A DNA stretch of 64,000 bases, taken from NCBI GenBank assembly GCA_963678445.1, contig OY782877.1:4402001-4466000 (forward strand). Direction: 5' to 3'. The notes below the pieces were generated by a model. That model did not search any database. It saw nothing but the letters and a program-made list of their open reading frames with translations, and was not told the DNA's origin. Source of the DNA: G963678445 sp963678445 (GTDB lineage Bacteria > Hydrogenedentota > Hydrogenedentia > Hydrogenedentales > G963678445). Shown in pieces: positions 53,758-61,216 of the stretch. Position 1 is the first letter of the stretch. Every line of letters begins with the position of its first letter. The position numbers and the translations under genes are program-made.

Positions 53758-53788
53758 TGGCCCGGTTTAAAAACCGGGCCATTTTTAT
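53758..53788 (+). terminator. strong intrinsic terminator of thiC
   Basis: TGGCCCGGTT pairs with AACCGGGCCA around a short A-rich loop, followed by TTTTTATTA. Confidence 0.9.
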
Positions 53789-53911
53789 TATCGAGACGAA
53801 GGTGACACTGCCCACTTGTTTCCAGTCGCTGGATCGATAAGTTGATTCACGAGGTCCTTATGCGCTATCACATCCCTTATAGATAGGCAATGGCATTGAA
53901 AGGATAGTGAA

Positions 53912-55393
53912 ATGCAACGGTATTTTTTTAGGTTCTCTGTTTTGATAACGTTTTTTTTCTCCTGCACCGCCTACACGGCTCCCTTGGATTTTTCCGAGGC
54001 ACATGATTTCCAACGTAACCAGGATGAGTATATGGGCGATTACGTAGGGGAAGGGATGTGTGCCCAGGTAATTGCCTTGGGTAGGGAACGCTATCAGGCC
54101 AATATACTTTCTGAATTCGATACCCGAAAGCCTCCCTTGATGGTAATTTTTGGCAAGCTGCGTGACGGTAAGGTGCGTTTCAAGAAAAAAGGGTGGCAAG
54201 GGGAGATTGTTGCGGGCGCTTTCGTGGGCACAACCCCTGAAGGCAAATCTTTTACGTTGAAAAGGGAAGAGCGACTCTCTCCCACCTTGGGCGCTACTCC
54301 TCCTGCGGACGCCGTGGTGCTTTTTGATGGTTCCAATACCGATGCATTTGTACATCCGGGGAGCAATCCCGTCACATTGGATTTGAGCGATGCCGTAGGC
54401 GGTGAGGAGCGTGTCGCCTATCTTGAAACCATGGTCGTGAGTCCAGAAGCACGTACTTTGCGCATGGGGGTGGGCAGCGATGACGGGGTGAAGGTATGGG
54501 TTAATCAACAATACATGCATGGAAACAATGCATCCCGTGGCGTAAGACTGAATCAGGACCAGTTTGATGTCGACCTCAACGCAGGTGAAAACACAATACG
54601 TGTAAAAGTAATACAAGGAACTGGGGACTGGGGCGTAGCGGTAAGCCTGTCTACCTTGAATAAGAAGGAAAACCTGGAAGGACTGTATATTGCACCGAGT
54701 CCATCCCAAAAATTCACCTTGACCGGTACTGAAGGCTATCTACTCGGCTGGCGTGTCAGTAAAGCGTTCTATCAAGAGGGGAAAAAAGGAAGCGACCTGT
54801 TCGACGTGGCCTTTGCTCCTGAACTCGGACAAGATCTGAGCTGGAAAGCCATGCCAAAGCCCGTGTCACAGGCCAAACCGTGCCAATGGAAACTTTTAGA
54901 AGGCGGTGTAATGGAAGTGAACGGCGGTGGAATCGTATCTAAACAAAAGTTTGACGACCATCAGGTCCATCTTGAGTTTCGCACTCCCTTCAAGCCCTTG
55001 GCGCGTGCGCAAGAACGAGGCAATAGCGGTGTCTACCTCCAGGGGCGTTATGAAGTACAGATTTTAGACAGCTATGGACTCGAAGGGGTAGACAACGAGT
55101 GCGGCGGGATCTACAAGGTAGCCATTCCCCGCGTAAACATGTGCGCACCGCCCCTACAATGGCAGACCTACGACATTACCTTCCGCGCACCGCGCTTTGA
55201 CGAAGATGGAAAGCTGCTGGAACAAGCCCGGATCACCGTTCTGCACAACGGCGTGCTGATACACGAGAACCAGCCCATCCCCGCACCGACAACCGCCTAT
55301 ATCGACAATAACCTCACCCAAGCCGGCCCCCTGTTCTTACAAGACCACGGCAACCCCGTGCACTACCGCAACATCTGGGTGCACGAACTTTAA
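53912..55393 (+). CDS. secreted DUF1080 (3-keto-disaccharide hydrolase) protein with N-terminal extra domain
   Basis: Protein of 493 residues with a signal peptide (FSVLITFFFSCTAYTA). Residues 40-260 contain a small domain and a segment MGVGSDDGVKVWVNQQY like PA14/carbohydrate-binding folds. The DUF1080 domain is at the C-terminus: WKLLEGGVMEVNGGGIVSK, VHLEFRTPF, RGNSGVYLQGRYEVQILDSYG, GGIYKVAIPRVNMCAPPLQW, and FLQDHGNPVHYRNIWVHEL. DUF1080 proteins are laminin-G/GH16-like jelly rolls linked to 3-keto-sugar hydrolysis. A second DUF1080 gene lies at 59690. Confidence 0.88.
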   Translation: MQRYFFRFSVLITFFFSCTAYTAPLDFSEAHDFQRNQDEYMGDYVGEGMCAQVIALGRERYQANILSEFDTRKPPLMVIFGKLRDGKVRFKKKGWQGEIVAGAFVGTTPEGKSFTLKREERLSPTLGATPPADAVVLFDGSNTDAFVHPGSNPVTLDLSDAVGGEERVAYLETMVVSPEARTLRMGVGSDDGVKVWVNQQYMHGNNASRGVRLNQDQFDVDLNAGENTIRVKVIQGTGDWGVAVSLSTLNKKENLEGLYIAPSPSQKFTLTGTEGYLLGWRVSKAFYQEGKKGSDLFDVAFAPELGQDLSWKAMPKPVSQAKPCQWKLLEGGVMEVNGGGIVSKQKFDDHQVHLEFRTPFKPLARAQERGNSGVYLQGRYEVQILDSYGLEGVDNECGGIYKVAIPRVNMCAPPLQWQTYDITFRAPRFDEDGKLLEQARITVLHNGVLIHENQPIPAPTTAYIDNNLTQAGPLFLQDHGNPVHYRNIWVHEL

Positions 55394-55463
55394 GACCGTT
55401 CCAATATCAACTTGAGATCAGTACATAAAATCGGTTTTTTTGTGTGTGCATAGGGCGTCCAAG

Positions 55464-56258
55464 ATGGATTTTTTGAATAACTACATCATCTCTATAGGAT
55501 TTGTACGGTGGCTTGGAATACTTCCATTTCTTATATGCGCTCTTGTTCTACTATTACTTGCTAGCGGGCGTTTTCCGAAGGGAAAGATAGAAGGTCTATT
55601 CGAGCGAAGCGTTGTAGCCCTTTTTTCGCTGCCGTTTTTTTTCATCGCTCTTTGTCTATATGAGGTTGCTTATATTTTGCCTGAAAAAGCTTGCGACTAT
55701 AACATAAAACAATGTTGGAGAGCTGTTTTTTTTGAGTATGCAGAAAACGATGACACGGTAGTGCCGATATCGTCTATTCCTGAGTGCTTTGGGATCGATT
55801 TTCTTACTATAAAAGAGGACGGTACTGATTTCTCAAAGGGGAGGTATATTTGTATTCGTGAAATTTTGCGATGTCCGCATAGAGCACCGTATGAGTATCA
55901 CGAAGGGGATATATTTGAGGCTTCTGATCAATCCTATTGTTATATCGGTTTTAAAACATCGAATCCCGCAGAAATGCAACGGTTGCGTGACTACCTTGAG
56001 AAAGAAATCTGGTCGAAAAAAGACAAACCTCATCCTCCTGAGTATTACGGGCTTGAGAATCTACAGGATTATAGGAATACCGAAGCAGCGAGCCAGATTC
56101 CTGTTTTCATAGAGCGTCCCAATCCGCGTGCTCCTTCACGGCATGGTTTGGCAGTATGCTTTCTTGATGGAACGGTTAAACGGATGAGACCAGGAGCAGG
56201 CTGGCCTGTGGATGAAAAAACTTTATCTATTCTGCAAAAGCGCCCGATGCGTAAATAA
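55464..56258 (+). CDS. membrane protein with H-x9-DG-like tail
   Basis: ATG 55464 gives 264 residues; the upstream frame from 55440 has no ribosome site. Two N-terminal membrane helices (WLGILPFLICALVLLLLAS and VVALFSLPFFFIALCLYEVA) are followed by an outside domain of about 180 residues. Near the end, RHGLAVCFLDGTVKRMRPG matches the H-x-DG motif of the DUF1559/H-x9-DG pseudopilin-like tails common in planctomycetes and relatives. No pilin N-terminal cleavage motif is seen. Function unknown. Confidence 0.65.
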   Translation: MDFLNNYIISIGFVRWLGILPFLICALVLLLLASGRFPKGKIEGLFERSVVALFSLPFFFIALCLYEVAYILPEKACDYNIKQCWRAVFFEYAENDDTVVPISSIPECFGIDFLTIKEDGTDFSKGRYICIREILRCPHRAPYEYHEGDIFEASDQSYCYIGFKTSNPAEMQRLRDYLEKEIWSKKDKPHPPEYYGLENLQDYRNTEAASQIPVFIERPNPRAPSRHGLAVCFLDGTVKRMRPGAGWPVDEKTLSILQKRPMRK

Positions 56259-56399
56259 AAATTTTGGTATCCTGCTTTTGAAAGCTAAAAAAACTCCTTA
56301 AAAATACGACGCTACGGGTACGTAGCTTTACTTATGTGTCTGAAAAAGCATATAACAGCATAAGGGAATTTGGTTTTTGCACTTCAAGGAGTGATTAAA

Positions 56400-57527
56400 A
56401 TGAAACAGCAGTTGCGTATTGGACAACAAAATGTTTTTTCAAGGTTCCGTGTTAAAAGGACGCTGCTACAGTATTTGATTCCAGAATTTCGTATGAAGGA
56501 GAAGATTGTATTGGGTTCAAAAGCGGCAAAGATCACATCTCGTGCTCGTGCTTCCTGGACTGCGATGGCGGTTTGTTCGCTGTGTTTGCTCTTGACTACT
56601 TCATGCGAGGTAGGTGTGCGTATAGAGGAAGAGGGAAAGGCAGAACCGCACTTAGTAAAGAATCGTGAGAAACAGGTGGATTCTGCTGTTTCCTCAGAAA
56701 GGGCTGCACTAGACAAAGCGCGTTTAGAAAGTGCGGAAAAAACCTATTCGGAGATTGATAAAGAGTACCTTGATTTTTATGACACTTTTTTTGAAGAAAT
56801 CGATCAATCCAAAGAGCCCGAACAATTTGAAAAAGTGTTTGAAAAATGGACTCTGCTTATCGAGGCAAAATGGAAGGAAAACCCCAAAAAGTTTTCAATG
56901 CAGACTTTTTTGATTGGGTACTATTATAAACAAAAACGTATAAACAGTGTGCAGGATTTGAGACGTCATCGGGTCTTGGCAATAATACTAAGTAAGGGGT
57001 GTAAGGATACTGTTTACCCTCATCTGTTTTCTACGTTTATTGAAGAGTATAACGCTCTCTCTGACACCCATCGCTACTATTTTTCGCCGTTTTTTGATGC
57101 ATCGGGTGAGGAGAGCTATCGGGCGCGTTTTTTCCCATTGAAATCAATGGAGGATATCAACAAAATCCCTTCGAACTACCTGGAATTTTTGATGGATCGG
57201 GATGCGTGGAATACACTGCAGGAATTTGCAACGGTTTTTCCGGAGAGTCTAAAGCTGGAGGAATTGGATTGGGCGAAGCAACTCTACCAGGGACAGGAAG
57301 ATGCTTTGCATTGGTGGCGTGATCTGGTACTGCAGAATAAACTGCCAGGCGAAATCAGAGCAGTGGCAGATAAACTGGACGTTATGTTACAGAGCCCGCA
57401 CTGGCCTATTCAGTTTTGGGCGTTGAAGACCGTCGGTGCTTTTTCCAAGCTCAAGGAGCGGGACTATACCTATCCAAGTGAGAACCTGCATCCTCTGGTG
57501 AAGCGTCAGTTAGAGACGTTAAATTAA
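56400..57527 (+). CDS. lineage-specific lipoprotein, copy 1 of tandem pair
   Basis: ATG 56400 has AAGGAG with good spacing and gives 375 residues. About 50 basic residues precede the hydrophobic stretch WTAMAVCSLCLLLTTSC, which ends in a lipobox-like Cys, a long N-region for a lipoprotein. The rest is helical and charged with shared blocks FYDTFFEE, RARFFPLKS, NYLEFLMDRDAW, HWPIQFWAL and YPSENLHPLVKRQLE. The same blocks appear in the gene at 57619, so the pair arose by duplication. No family recognised. Confidence 0.7.
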   Translation: MKQQLRIGQQNVFSRFRVKRTLLQYLIPEFRMKEKIVLGSKAAKITSRARASWTAMAVCSLCLLLTTSCEVGVRIEEEGKAEPHLVKNREKQVDSAVSSERAALDKARLESAEKTYSEIDKEYLDFYDTFFEEIDQSKEPEQFEKVFEKWTLLIEAKWKENPKKFSMQTFLIGYYYKQKRINSVQDLRRHRVLAIILSKGCKDTVYPHLFSTFIEEYNALSDTHRYYFSPFFDASGEESYRARFFPLKSMEDINKIPSNYLEFLMDRDAWNTLQEFATVFPESLKLEELDWAKQLYQGQEDALHWWRDLVLQNKLPGEIRAVADKLDVMLQSPHWPIQFWALKTVGAFSKLKERDYTYPSENLHPLVKRQLETLN

Positions 57528-57550
57528 AGGTGGTATAAAAATTAGACTGC

Positions 57551-57586
57551 TGCTTCCCTCTTGCTTGCGGTCGCTGGACCACTTTA
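57551..57586 (+). repeat. dispersed repeat copy R12, right half only
   Basis: CCTCTTGCTTGCGG then TCGCTGGACCACTTTATTG. It lies between the two tandem paralogs. Confidence 0.75.
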
Positions 57587-57618
57587 TTGAACAGCAGTAA
57601 AAAAAAGGAAGAAAAAAC

Positions 57619-58524
57619 GTGCTTCGAAGAATCGGTTTATGGCTCTGTATTGGAATAGCAATTACCGTAAATGCTCGTTCATTTTCCGTTACTGAATCGC
57701 CAACACAGGAAAAGTTCCAAGTAGATGATGCGGGAAGGCCCTGTTCTCAGATTGAAGAAGAATACCGTAAATTTTACGATACATTTTTCGAGGAACTGGG
57801 AACACCGGATGATTTTCCTTTTGAACTAATGAACAAATGGATTCCACTTATCAATGAAAAATGTGAAGAGAATCCCAGAAAATTTTCGTTACAAACTTTT
57901 TTGATAATGGAGGATTACCGGCAAAAACGCGCACGAAGTGTATATGGCATGAAGCGCATACGATTATTTGGGATAATATTGTACAGGTTCTTTGAAGATA
58001 CGCTGGTTCCCCATCTTTTTAATACGTTTATCGAAGACTATAGTGAGTTCTCTGAGCTTGAACGAAGACGTTTTACCCCTTTTTTTAATCCCCCCGGTGA
58101 AAAGAACTATCGCGCACGTTTTTTCCCCTTAAAGTCCATAGAGGATATCAACAAGATTCCGCAGAACTACTTGGAATTCTTGATGGATCGGGATGCGTGG
58201 TGCACATTGCAGGAGTTTGCAACGGTTTTCCCAGATAGCCTAAAACTGGAAGAATTGGCTTGGGCGAAGGAACTGTATGAGCCCCAGGGAGCTATTTTGT
58301 ACTGGGGACCAGATACAGTGTTAGAGCATAAGAAAGAAAGTGAGATTGCGGTGCTGGTAGATAAACTTAACGCGATGCTACAAATTCCTCACTGGCCTAT
58401 TCAGTTTTGGGCGCTGAGAACGATCGGTGCTTTTTCCAAGCTCAAAGAGCGGGAATATTCTTATCCAAGTGAGAACCTGCATCCTCTGGTGAAGCGTCAG
58501 TTAGAAGCGTTAAAACAGAATTAA
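57619..58524 (+). CDS. secreted paralog of the preceding gene, copy 2
   Basis: The GTG start has AAGGAAG upstream; the protein has 301 residues. It begins with a signal peptide (IGLWLCIGIAITVNA) without a lipobox, in contrast to copy 1. From about residue 45 it aligns with copy 1 through all shared blocks (FYDTFFEEL, FSLQTFLI, RARFFPLKS, EFLMDRDAW, HWPIQFWAL, SENLHPLVKRQLE). The DNA of the last 100 codons is still close between copies, so the duplication is fairly recent. Function unknown. Confidence 0.7.
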   Translation: MLRRIGLWLCIGIAITVNARSFSVTESPTQEKFQVDDAGRPCSQIEEEYRKFYDTFFEELGTPDDFPFELMNKWIPLINEKCEENPRKFSLQTFLIMEDYRQKRARSVYGMKRIRLFGIILYRFFEDTLVPHLFNTFIEDYSEFSELERRRFTPFFNPPGEKNYRARFFPLKSIEDINKIPQNYLEFLMDRDAWCTLQEFATVFPDSLKLEELAWAKELYEPQGAILYWGPDTVLEHKKESEIAVLVDKLNAMLQIPHWPIQFWALRTIGAFSKLKEREYSYPSENLHPLVKRQLEALKQN

Positions 58525-58541
58525 CTTATAATCCTATTCCC

Positions 58542-58580
58542 TTCCTCTCGTTCCCACGGCCCCCGTGGGAACGAGAGGAA
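58542..58580. terminator. 18-bp perfect palindrome between convergent genes
   Basis: TTCCTCTCGTTCCCACGG (58542-58559) pairs with its complement at 58563-58580 around CCC, followed by ATTTTCTG. It probably ends transcription from the left. It shares the CTCGTTCCCA arm with the hairpin at 22751. Confidence 0.75.
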
Positions 58581-58594
58581 ATTTTCTGTTGTGA

Positions 58595-58646
58595 TTATGC
58601 ATGGACAGGACCATATCTCTTGCTTGTGGTAGCTGGCCCACTTTAG
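58595..58646 (+). repeat. dispersed repeat copy R13, right half
   Basis: ACAGGACCATATCTCTTGC, TTGTGGTAGCTGGCCCAC, CTTTAG. The final TTAG supplies the TAA stop of the minus-strand barrel gene. Confidence 0.8.
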
Positions 58647-59506
58647 AAACGATGTCGGATGAAGAATTCGAGCAGGATACCGTTGAATTCGTCTTCGTGT
58701 TGGTGGAAGAAGAGGTAGCCGGTAAGCAGGTTGAGGGTGTCTTTTTCGGTTATGGGGATTTCGACGCCTACGCGGGGACTGGCCCAAAAGAGGTTGTATT
58801 TGGCTTCGTCTTTGATGTGGAGCACGTCGCCAAGGAGGGGAAGCTTAAAGGTGACGTCGCCAATGGAAGTTTGGTGGTTGTAGCCAATGTTCATTTCGGC
58901 CACGGGTTTGCTGGCGCGCAGGGCGTTCATGACGCCGCGTCCGGTGGAGACGGGTTTGCCCCAGGGGTACCAGGAGATGGAACTACCGATCATGAGGGAG
59001 CGTCGGGTGAAATCCATGTTGAGTTTTAGCGGGACGCCTAGGGGGTAGTAGCGTTTGCTGTTGGGTACGGTGCCTGCACCACCGCCGCCATAGATGGACC
59101 ATGAGAAATTTTCGTTGATATCGCGTCCGTAACCCGCCCAGAAATCCCAGATTTTAAAGTCGTCGCTCCAGTTTTTAAAGGTAGTCGGCTCTCCCCAGCG
59201 GGGAAAAACAAGGCCCAGGGGGGTGTTGAGCATGCGGTCAACTTTGCTTTCTGCTTCATGTAATTTGAGGTGGTAGTTGGAGGTGCCGAAGAACCAGAAG
59301 GATTGTTTTTGAAATCCTTCTTGGTCAGATGTTTTTTTTTCGGCGGCGGAAACGGGTTGAAGATCCGTTTCGTTTCCTTTTTCCTGTGCTTGTCCCGCAT
59401 TGGCGATAGTGAGCAGGAGGCCAGATAGAAGCAGGCAGGCAGGTAAAACGTGTTTTAGACCCAATACGTACTTGGTTTGTTGGAAAAAGCCGATTTTACT
59501 GGTCAA
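58643..59506 (-). CDS. outer-membrane beta-barrel-like protein
   Basis: The start is a TTG at 59506, nine bases after AAAGGAG; the frame upstream runs through a repeat copy. The 287-residue protein has a signal peptide (HVLPACLLLSGLLLTIANA) and a C-terminus built of alternating polar and hydrophobic strands (WSIYGGGGAGTV, LMIGSSISWYPWG, AEMNIGYNHQTS). It ends GILLEFFIRHRF, with the terminal Phe favoured by outer-membrane barrels. An ATG-CGT-TGA mini-ORF stands just before the TTG. No closer family is recognised. Its stop lies inside repeat R13. Confidence 0.65.
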   Translation of the reverse strand: MTSKIGFFQQTKYVLGLKHVLPACLLLSGLLLTIANAGQAQEKGNETDLQPVSAAEKKTSDQEGFQKQSFWFFGTSNYHLKLHEAESKVDRMLNTPLGLVFPRWGEPTTFKNWSDDFKIWDFWAGYGRDINENFSWSIYGGGGAGTVPNSKRYYPLGVPLKLNMDFTRRSLMIGSSISWYPWGKPVSTGRGVMNALRASKPVAEMNIGYNHQTSIGDVTFKLPLLGDVLHIKDEAKYNLFWASPRVGVEIPITEKDTLNLLTGYLFFHQHEDEFNGILLEFFIRHRF

Positions 59507-59539
59507 CGCATGAATCTCCTTTGTTGATTTTTTTAGCAC

Positions 59540-59668
59540 CTTCTTTCTTTTTACGGAAAAAGAAAGAAGCAAAGAAAAACGAAAATTTGAGCTGGTTTTG
59601 CTATGGCTATCCACGTCAAGGAGCATAAATACTGCCTGTAGCGCTGGTCAGCACTGGACCGCTTTGGA
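59540..59668 (+). repeat. dispersed repeat copy R14 (variant B)
   Basis: The 13-bp hairpin CTTCTTTCTTTTT / AAAAAGAAAGAAG (59540-59569, loop ACGG) is followed by CAAAGAAAAACGAAAATTTG, CACGTCAAGGAGCATA, and GCGCTGGTCAGCACTGGACCGC near the end. Confidence 0.78.
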
Positions 59669-59689
59669 TTAAGCATGTATGCACAAATA

Positions 59690-60424
59690 CTATCGGTCTT
59701 GGGGTTGTTTCCCGGGGTGTTTTTTAATCATGATGTTGCGGTACCATGCCTCGCCGCCGTGATCTTGTAGCATGAGGTGGCCTTGCAGAGGTAACTCGGC
59801 GTAGGCGATTTTAAATTTACCCAGGCAGGTGGTCATTTTTGACAAGTCTGCGTGAATGACGAGCCAACCGTTCATGTATACCAATAGCTCTTGTTGTTTC
59901 AGGCTGATATCGTACGAATTCCACTCTCCGGCAGGACGTGACATGTTGTACATGGGGGTGACGACGTCGTAGACGGAGCCGCAACCATTTTTGTTGGGCG
60001 TATCGCCGAAATCTTCCAGCACTTGTATTTCAAAGCCGCGGTAGACGGGGTCGTTGAAGGTGGAGCGCAGAAAAAGTCCGCTGTTGGCGTTTTCCGCAAG
60101 CTTGAATTCGATGTGCAGATCGAAATCGCCGAATTCCTCCTGCGTGTATCCTGCATAGCGTAAGGGAGAGATGGTTTTTCCGAAGATATGTAAAACCTGA
60201 TCCCTTATCTCAAAGATTTCTACATCGTCGTTGACGTTTTTCCACGCAGAAGCGTGTGCATCGTCAAGCAGGTTGATCCAACCGGTGCCTTGCGGGGGAG
60301 GGGTAGGTTCTCCCACGGGAATTGGTTTAGCGTCTTCGTGTTTTTGCAACAGGAAATAGGCGGTACCGCTCAGAAGTAGTATGACAAGCAGGGTGAGAAT
60401 CAGGACGTATTTGAGTTTTTTCAT
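59690..60424 (-). CDS. membrane-anchored DUF1080 (3-keto-disaccharide hydrolase) protein
   Basis: ATG 60424 (AAGGA upstream) gives 244 residues. An N-terminal anchor (YVLILTLLVILLLSGTAYF) is followed by a Pro-rich linker and a DUF1080 domain: WINLLDDAHASAWKN, FGDFDLHIEFKLAENANSG, LFLRSTFNDPVYRGFEIQVL, GSVYDVVTPMYNMSRPAGEW, GHLMLQDHGGEAWYRNIMI. It lies 37 bp after a four-heme cytochrome c gene, so both are likely cotranscribed. I infer extracytoplasmic action on oxidised sugars. Confidence 0.9.
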   Translation of the reverse strand: MKKLKYVLILTLLVILLLSGTAYFLLQKHEDAKPIPVGEPTPPPQGTGWINLLDDAHASAWKNVNDDVEIFEIRDQVLHIFGKTISPLRYAGYTQEEFGDFDLHIEFKLAENANSGLFLRSTFNDPVYRGFEIQVLEDFGDTPNKNGCGSVYDVVTPMYNMSRPAGEWNSYDISLKQQELLVYMNGWLVIHADLSKMTTCLGKFKIAYAELPLQGHLMLQDHGGEAWYRNIMIKKHPGKQPQDR

Positions 60425-60461
60425 TTCTTTTTCCTTAAATTTATATGGGCACTCAGAAGTG

Positions 60462-61169
60462 CTATTCCAAATCGTGACAATCGGCACATAGCTTTTCTTT
60501 TGGGGCCTTGAGTAGAACGTTACGAGTAGCCCCATGCACGGCATGGCAGTAATGACAATCGCGTAGGGGAGCCAGCGCATGCTGGTGCTTTTTTTCGAAG
60601 GTATCTTCCGTGTGGCAGGCCAGGCAACGCAGTGTATCCGAAAAAGGCTGCACCTGGGTCAGGTCGTTTTCCTGTGTTACCTGATGGCAAACAGCACAGT
60701 TGTCGTTCTTCTCGATGAGCTTTGGATGCTGATGCAACAGGGACCAATCGTCGGGTGCGGTTTGGTTTGGCCCGTCAACGAAAATTTCCAGAAAAGCGCC
60801 GCCAATCTCTACGAGATGCTTCCCAGTCGATAGCGCTACATCGGCTACATAGGCAGGCGGTGCATACTTTTGCCAGTGGTGGGGGGTATCATCAATTTTT
60901 AGCGCAAGAGAAGAAGAAGTGTCTGCAGCATGGGACGCGATAAGTTGGAATTGCGGACGAGGCAAGACACAGTAGTTCGCAGGATAGAGCAATTGAGACG
61001 GTTCGCTTTTCTCAACCTTGTCAATGGCGTCGTCAGTGATAGTAGACGATACTTTTTGCTCTTCCTCCTTCGCTGGTGGTTGTTGTTCCGTTGCATTGGC
61101 GCTAAGTATAACGGCTATACCAAGACACAGAAACAGCGATGTAGCAATAAAAGCAAATCGACGTTCCAT
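60462..61169 (-). CDS. four-heme cytochrome c (doubled CXXCH)
   Basis: Protein of 235 residues with a signal peptide (FIATSLFLCLGIAVILSA). Four heme c sites lie in the C-terminal half: CAVCH, CLACH, CHYCH and CADCH, with extra His residues between (HQHALAP) that can be sixth ligands. The N-terminal half is a beta-rich domain without a match. The doubled-CXXCH plan is typical of periplasmic electron carriers. GGAGGA precedes the ATG. The DUF1080 gene follows and the esterase gene precedes it, 47 bp away. Confidence 0.92.
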   Translation of the reverse strand: MERRFAFIATSLFLCLGIAVILSANATEQQPPAKEEEQKVSSTITDDAIDKVEKSEPSQLLYPANYCVLPRPQFQLIASHAADTSSSLALKIDDTPHHWQKYAPPAYVADVALSTGKHLVEIGGAFLEIFVDGPNQTAPDDWSLLHQHPKLIEKNDNCAVCHQVTQENDLTQVQPFSDTLRCLACHTEDTFEKKHQHALAPLRDCHYCHAVHGATRNVLLKAPKEKLCADCHDLE

Positions 61170-61216
61170 TTGCGTCTTTGTCCTCCAGTTTCAGTTAGGC
61201 GTGGGAGATTCTACCG

